From assembly GCF_014633365.1 (NCBI RefSeq), contig NC_068352.1, positions 22,725,310 through 22,789,309 on the forward strand: a stretch of DNA of 64,000 nt, in the 5' to 3' direction. The stretch is from Diospyros lotus (Eukaryota > Streptophyta > Magnoliopsida > Ericales > Ebenaceae). The notes under the pieces were generated by a model. It saw only the letters and a list, made by a program, of their open reading frames with translations, was not told the DNA's origin and made no database searches. This document shows, piece by piece, positions 59,580 through 64,000 of the stretch (its first letter is position 1; every line of letters begins with the position of its first letter). The position numbers and the translations under genes are program-made.

Positions 59580-62191
59580 TGTAACGACCTGTTAGTGGGT
59601 CTAGGAGTTATTAATATTTATTTACATGCACTGGAAAATTTTCCCTATTAAATTAATGTGAGAAATATTTTTATGTGGTAAAATATATCTAAGTAAATTA
59701 TGTGTTAAATTAATGGGTTTGGGATTCTCATTTGGGTTAAGCCATGTAGTAATGTGTTGTGTATTTAGTTGATGGGTTGGGCTTGAGCCCATTGGTAAAA
59801 TAAATTAAAATAGAATGGCATAAATGGGCTTTGCTCATATGTGATGTGCTTTAATTAATGGGTTGGGCATTGGAAACTTGGGTTGAGCCCAAGAGAGATT
59901 TTGTATATTTTAATTGTTGTAATGTTGTGAAGCCCATTGGGCTTAAGGATATGTTGAGGTCCTTTGAGTTGGGCTAATGAAATGGGGCTTGGGCCCATAT
60001 GCATAAATTTGTGTATTTATTTAATAAAAGTTGAAATGGTTTATGAAATGTTTAAAGTGGGCTTATGTATTATATGTTATGTAAGAAAAGAAAAGGGTAA
60101 AATGGTAATTGGCATTATTGGTTTGATAAAGAAAAGAGAAAAGAAATGAAAAATGTTGCAAAATGTCCAAATGGGCCCTTAATATTTTGTGTGGTGTGTG
60201 TTGTGTAGAGGGGCAAAATGGGAAATGTGGTGGGGTAGATGGAGTTTGCGTGAAGGCCATTCCTCTCCCATTCCTCTTCCATTCTTCTTTTTCTTCTCCT
60301 TTTCTCTTTCTTGGGTTCTCTCGGCAGTTTCCTCATCATATTCTTCTTCTTCTCTTTTTCTTCCGTTAAGTGTGGTGGAATCAAGCTCAAGGTGGGGAGA
60401 TTTAACGCTCTTGGAGTGCTTTTCTTCCCTTGGTTTTTAATTAGAAAGGCAAGCATCCTTCTTCTCTCCTTCTATCTTTTAATGCAAGGCTATGTCTTCA
60501 TGTGTAACCCGATTGTATTTTTGCATCTCAAAATGGTGTTTAAAGAGTTTGAGTTAAATGAGTTATTTTTCATGTTTTCCTAAAGTTGTGGGTCTTTTTT
60601 GGAGTCATTATGGTGTCTCATTGATGGTTTCGTTGGGGCTTGATCACCCCATATTTTTCTTTCATGAGATGACATTGTGGGTTAGGAAGCTAGAATGAGA
60701 GTTTTTGGAGGTTTGGTGGCTATTTTGTGGGTTTTCGGTGGGTTTCTAGCCATTTTTCTTCATTCTCAGCCAAGTCGAGTTGGGCCGAGTCGACTCGGTT
60801 TTAGACGAGTTAACTCGGCCGTAACTTGACTACTCTGCGCATATCTCGTTGTTTCGGCCATAACTTTTGATTTAGAACACAGATTTGTGATCCGTTTGAA
60901 GCGTCATAAACTAGACTTCAAGGGATTCGATTTGATATATAATATCATATATTTTTATTATGATTTGAATGGGTTAAGCCTCTTCATAATCCAAAATAAG
61001 TAAGATGGCTATTGTAAAGTGTTTTTAAATGCTTCCTTTAACATCTCTCAATCCTCTAAAATGATAAAATATGGTTGAAGACACCTATATGTATATACGC
61101 GGGGTTCATGAGATAAGAATGTAATTGAGTTAGATAAGGAAGCATGAGGATAATCATTTGGGAAACTAATAAGAAATGATCTTGGTTGGCATGTCCATAG
61201 TAACTCATGCTTGATGCATGACTATCATTGTATGAATAATTGCCCTTAATCAATATGAAATGTGTGAAAGAGCCAAGAGCTCTAATGGGAAATCAAGTGA
61301 GGAAATGTGAATGCCATTAATCACAGCATTATTGATAGTTATGTTGCATGGCATTGTGTTTCTATATTGCCTCACTTTGTGATGTTGGATCATGGGTTGC
61401 ATTCATTGGAGGGTTATGCTTTGTATGTGATGGGAGCGTGAGTATTAGCATGACACGGTTAGCCTGTGAGTGCTGACTTATGTATATTAAGCAAGCATAT
61501 GCATTAGGGCATTCGTGTGTGTGTAGATTCTTACGTGGGCATAGCATGACCTAATACTTGACTTCTGGGGGTCTAGTCATCACGTTAATGCTGCAAGAGC
61601 CATTGCATTCCTTATATGTTGCATTTCATGGTTCCTTTGCGCGCAGTGGTGATGGTAGTGGAAATGAGCTTGTGCTTGTGGTGCGCAAAACTGTGGGTGG
61701 AGGCTTACAACAACTAGATCTTGTGATGCGTAAGACTGTGGGTGGAGGCCCACAACAGCTTGTGACCTTGAGGAGATTGTGAGTGATGTAGCATATGATG
61801 ACGATGGTGATGGATGTGAGATGAGAGCCTTGGGCTTACATTCTTATTTTGGTAGTTTGCCCTTGGCTACAACAGGTTTGTATATAGGGTCTTGGGCACC
61901 ATTATGTGCATTTTCTTATGTGGGCCCCAACGACCATATGTGTGCATCCATGCATTAATGTTATGGCTGGGTAACATGAGATATAATTACATGGTATGGA
62001 TTGTGTGTCATATATGCTTTTGGGGTTGGTGTGTGTCCATATGTGGCATGGTATGAATGATGTTCAGGGAAGTTTGGTTATGTCCAGTTTTCGTTGTTTT
62101 ATACACTTGCCGAGCCTTAGGGCTCACTTTGAAAAATGGGTTTTGATGAAATGTAATGAATTATAAATTATTGGGAGATGATGTTGTTAAG
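59580..62191 (+). mobile_element. LTR-like family E copy, interrupted by hAT
   Basis: Begins TGTAACGACCTG at 59580. Carries the hairpin (gagcc-ttag-ggctc, 62112-62125). In other copies about 250-400 bp follow the hairpin before the end; here the hAT element begins 66 bp after it, so the rest should lie beyond the window. Reading frames inside have no recognised domain. Confidence 0.6.
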
Positions 62192-62204
62192 TAGACATGG
62201 CCAA

Positions 62205-62520
62205 AATTGAACCGGACCGGCGGTTCGAACCGGAACCGGACCCGGAACCGGCCGAACCGGAACCGGAACCGGAACCGGACCGAACCGGTGAAATTCGGTC
62301 CGGTTCCGGTTTCGCGGAACCGGCCCCCCTCCCCCCCCCCCCCGTGCGCGTGCGGCCGCGCACGGTGCACCCCCCTCCCCCCCCCCCCCGTGCGCGGCCT
62401 TACGCGCACGGTGCACCCCCCTCCCCCCCCCCAACGGTCCAAATTGGACCGTTGGACCCCCCTCCCCTCCCCCCCCCCCCCCCAACGGTCCAATTTGGAT
62501 TGGACCGTTGGACCCCCCCC
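62205..62520. repeat. subterminal repeats of the hAT element
   Basis: ggaacc/ccggaa repeats (62210-62330), then alternating C runs with gtgcgcg...cgcacggtgcacc blocks (two copies), then two aacggtccaa...ttggaccgtt inverted repeats (arms of 10 bp). These look like transposase-binding subterminal repeats. The proline-rich frame across them is an artefact. Confidence 0.8.
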
Positions 62521-62803
62521 CCAACTTTTTTTTTTTTTTTTTAAATTTTATAATTCCTATCTATATATACCCCTCCCTCCCCCACTCATTTTTCACACTT
62601 TCTCTCTCTCTCTCTCTCTCTCAAGTCTCAAGCTATTATTCTCTCAATTTTGTCTCTCATTTAATATTTTAATTTCAATTTCTTCAATCTTCTCATTTTG
62701 TTATTTATCAATTTATTCAATTATATTGTTAATTATTTATTACTTGTTACTATATTATTTTATCATTATTATATTTTTTTATTATCATACTTTTTTCAAA
62801 AAA

Positions 62804-64000
62804 ATGGCAAGTGAAGGTAGAAATGTTTAAAATGTTGAGTTTGAAGCTCAAAATTTTCAAACACAAGAGAGTGAAACTCAACAAAAGGGAGGTGGAAAAA
62901 TTTCTACTTCTGATATTTTTAATATTCATTTCAAGAAAACACCAAAAGGAGATGGTAAATTTGATGTATCTTGTAATTATTGTAATCAAGTATACAAATT
63001 CAAGCAAGGAGGTGGATATGGTACTTTCGCCCGACATTTGCAAACAAAGCACCCGCTCAAGGTTGGATTGAGCCGCGATCAAACACAAATATCCGGGTTT
63101 GCTACCTCTTCAAACTCTCCTCAATTATTTCATTATAATGAAGCTAATTGTAGGTCTGGTTTAGCTGAAATGGTAGCAATTGATCATTTATCTTTTAGTT
63201 TTGGTGAAAAATTAGGTTTTACTCGATTTTGTCAAAACTTTGTTAATCCTAGTTTTAAATCAATTCCTAGAAATACTTTGAAAAGGAATTTGTTAAAATT
63301 GTTTAAAAACTCAAAAATTGAATTGATAACATATTTTCAAAACAATAATATTAATGTTTCTATTTGTAGTGATATTTGGAGTGATCATTGGCAAACTCAT
63401 TCATATATGGGTATTACTTGTCATTGGGTTGATAAAAATTATGTTTTACAAAAAAGAATTCTTGCGTATCAATGTTTTGATGAAAGTCATAATGCTGAAA
63501 ATATTTGTAGATTAATTCAACAAATTTTACAAGAATATAGATTAGTTAATAGAATTTTTTCAATTTCTTTTGATAATGCATCGGCTAATACTGCTTCTAT
63601 TAATGAATTGAAAAGAATTTGCCAACCAAATTTTGGTGGAAGATTTTTTCATGTTAGATGTGCATGTCATGTTTTAAATTTATGTGTTCAAGATGGTATT
63701 AAGTCACTTAATTCTTATTTAGATCCAATTAGAAATGTTATTTCTTATATTTGGGTACACCCTCGAACTGCAAAAGCATGGGCACATTTTTGCACCTCCA
63801 ATGGTCAAACCCCAAAACGTTTTTCAAAAGATGTCCCTACTCGTTGGAACTCAACTTTTAAATTACTTAATCAATCTTTTGAATATAAAGATTTATTGTG
63901 TTCTTTTGCAGCAAATTATATTCCACAATTTCCTATTTTTCCAACTATGTGGAATGTTTGTAGTTCAATTTTGAATATTTTACGAATTTTTAATGATGCT
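62804..64000 (+). pseudogene. hAT transposase with BED zinc finger, stop at codon 9, 3' end outside window
   Basis: ATG at 62804; codon 9 is TAA (62828-62830), then 390 codons are open to the window end. The transposase cuts and rejoins the element's ends in the nucleus. The BED finger has Cys57, Cys60, His78 and His83. The RNase H-like core shows Asp190 (C-S-D-I-W-S-D) and Asp257 (S-F-D-N-A-S), the C-x-x-H of the insertion domain at 286-289 (C-A-C-H-V-L-N-L), and R347-W348. The final catalytic Glu and dimerisation region are beyond the window. TAA may be a C-to-T change of CAA. No other ATG precedes the finger, so as read the protein would be cut short unless the stop is bypassed. Confidence 0.85.

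Larger units (their letters stand above)
62192..64000 (+). mobile_element. hAT transposon, 5' part, runs off the window
   Basis: Begins TAGACATGGCCAAAATTG, an hAT-type terminus, followed by subterminal repeats and a transposase frame. The expected 8-bp duplication on the left would be ttgttaag (62184-62191). The right end lies outside the window. Confidence 0.82.

Noticed and set aside
61558..61782. Frame with a repeated V-R-K-T-V-G-G-G motif
   Set aside because: It comes from a short tandem repeat (gtgcgcaaaactgtgggtgg and its variant) inside a family E element; no other sign of coding.
62207..62830. 207-codon frame rich in Pro, Asn and Arg before the hAT transposase
   Set aside because: It translates the ccggaa and C-run subterminal repeats of the transposon; only its last nine codons (from 62804) are real transposase sequence.

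Overview
This window is nuclear DNA from a flowering plant, most likely a eudicot. The signs are AT-rich non-coding sequence, GT-AG introns, a WSD-type wax ester synthase/diacylglycerol acyltransferase family, a plant UDP-glycosyltransferase fragment, and a dense mix of Athila-like, copia, hAT, CACTA, MULE and Helitron elements. No rRNA, tRNA or CRISPR locus was seen. The species cannot be named from the sequence.

Layout. 1-7.75 kb: a minus-strand Athila-like (Ty3/gypsy) retroelement, with its 5' LTR at 6294-7752, tRNA-Asp-type primer site, one gag-protease frame broken by nine stops, no reverse transcriptase or integrase, and a 3' LTR that runs off the left edge and carries a 1.2 kb hAT insertion. 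9-14.4 kb: members of a 2.5-3 kb LTR-like family (called family E here), one with a perfect 5-bp target duplication. 15.4-18.0 kb: a Helitron with five ~243-bp internal repeats, followed by a four-copy ~370-bp array, an RPA-like remnant with a recognisable intron, a CACTA end and a decayed copia pol.

The only host genes are two tandem, same-strand WSD1-like acyltransferase copies, at 23488-29648 and 34347-42572. Each has five exons with matching boundaries, the HHxxxDG catalytic motif, and a shared promoter block with a TATA box. Both look dead as read, by different lesions. Copy 1 has a 7-bp tandem duplication (frameshift) in exon 3 and an 18-bp loss at the end of exon 4. Copy 2 has an in-frame TAG in exon 2 and AG to GG at the exon 4 acceptor. 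Their introns are heavily invaded. The clearest case is intron 1 of copy 2, which holds a 3.1 kb minus-strand Helitron that carries the first part of a UGT gene, itself split by an hAT MITE.

42.6-64 kb is almost wholly transposon nests. It holds a CACTA end, a family E element, a long-TIR MULE-like element, and a 9.6 kb Helitron related to the intronic one. That Helitron contains a CACTA element (with a family E copy inside it) and a second family E element. At the right edge, another family E copy is cut by a long hAT element whose BED-finger transposase is open to the window end except for a stop at codon 9.

The most original signal is in family E. Six copies share a short hairpin whose two arms change together (GAGTC/GACTC, GAGCC/GGCTC, GGGC/GCCC). 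In five of them an invariant TTCCAGGT block follows about 16-25 nt downstream in the sense direction, often after a pyrimidine-rich run.
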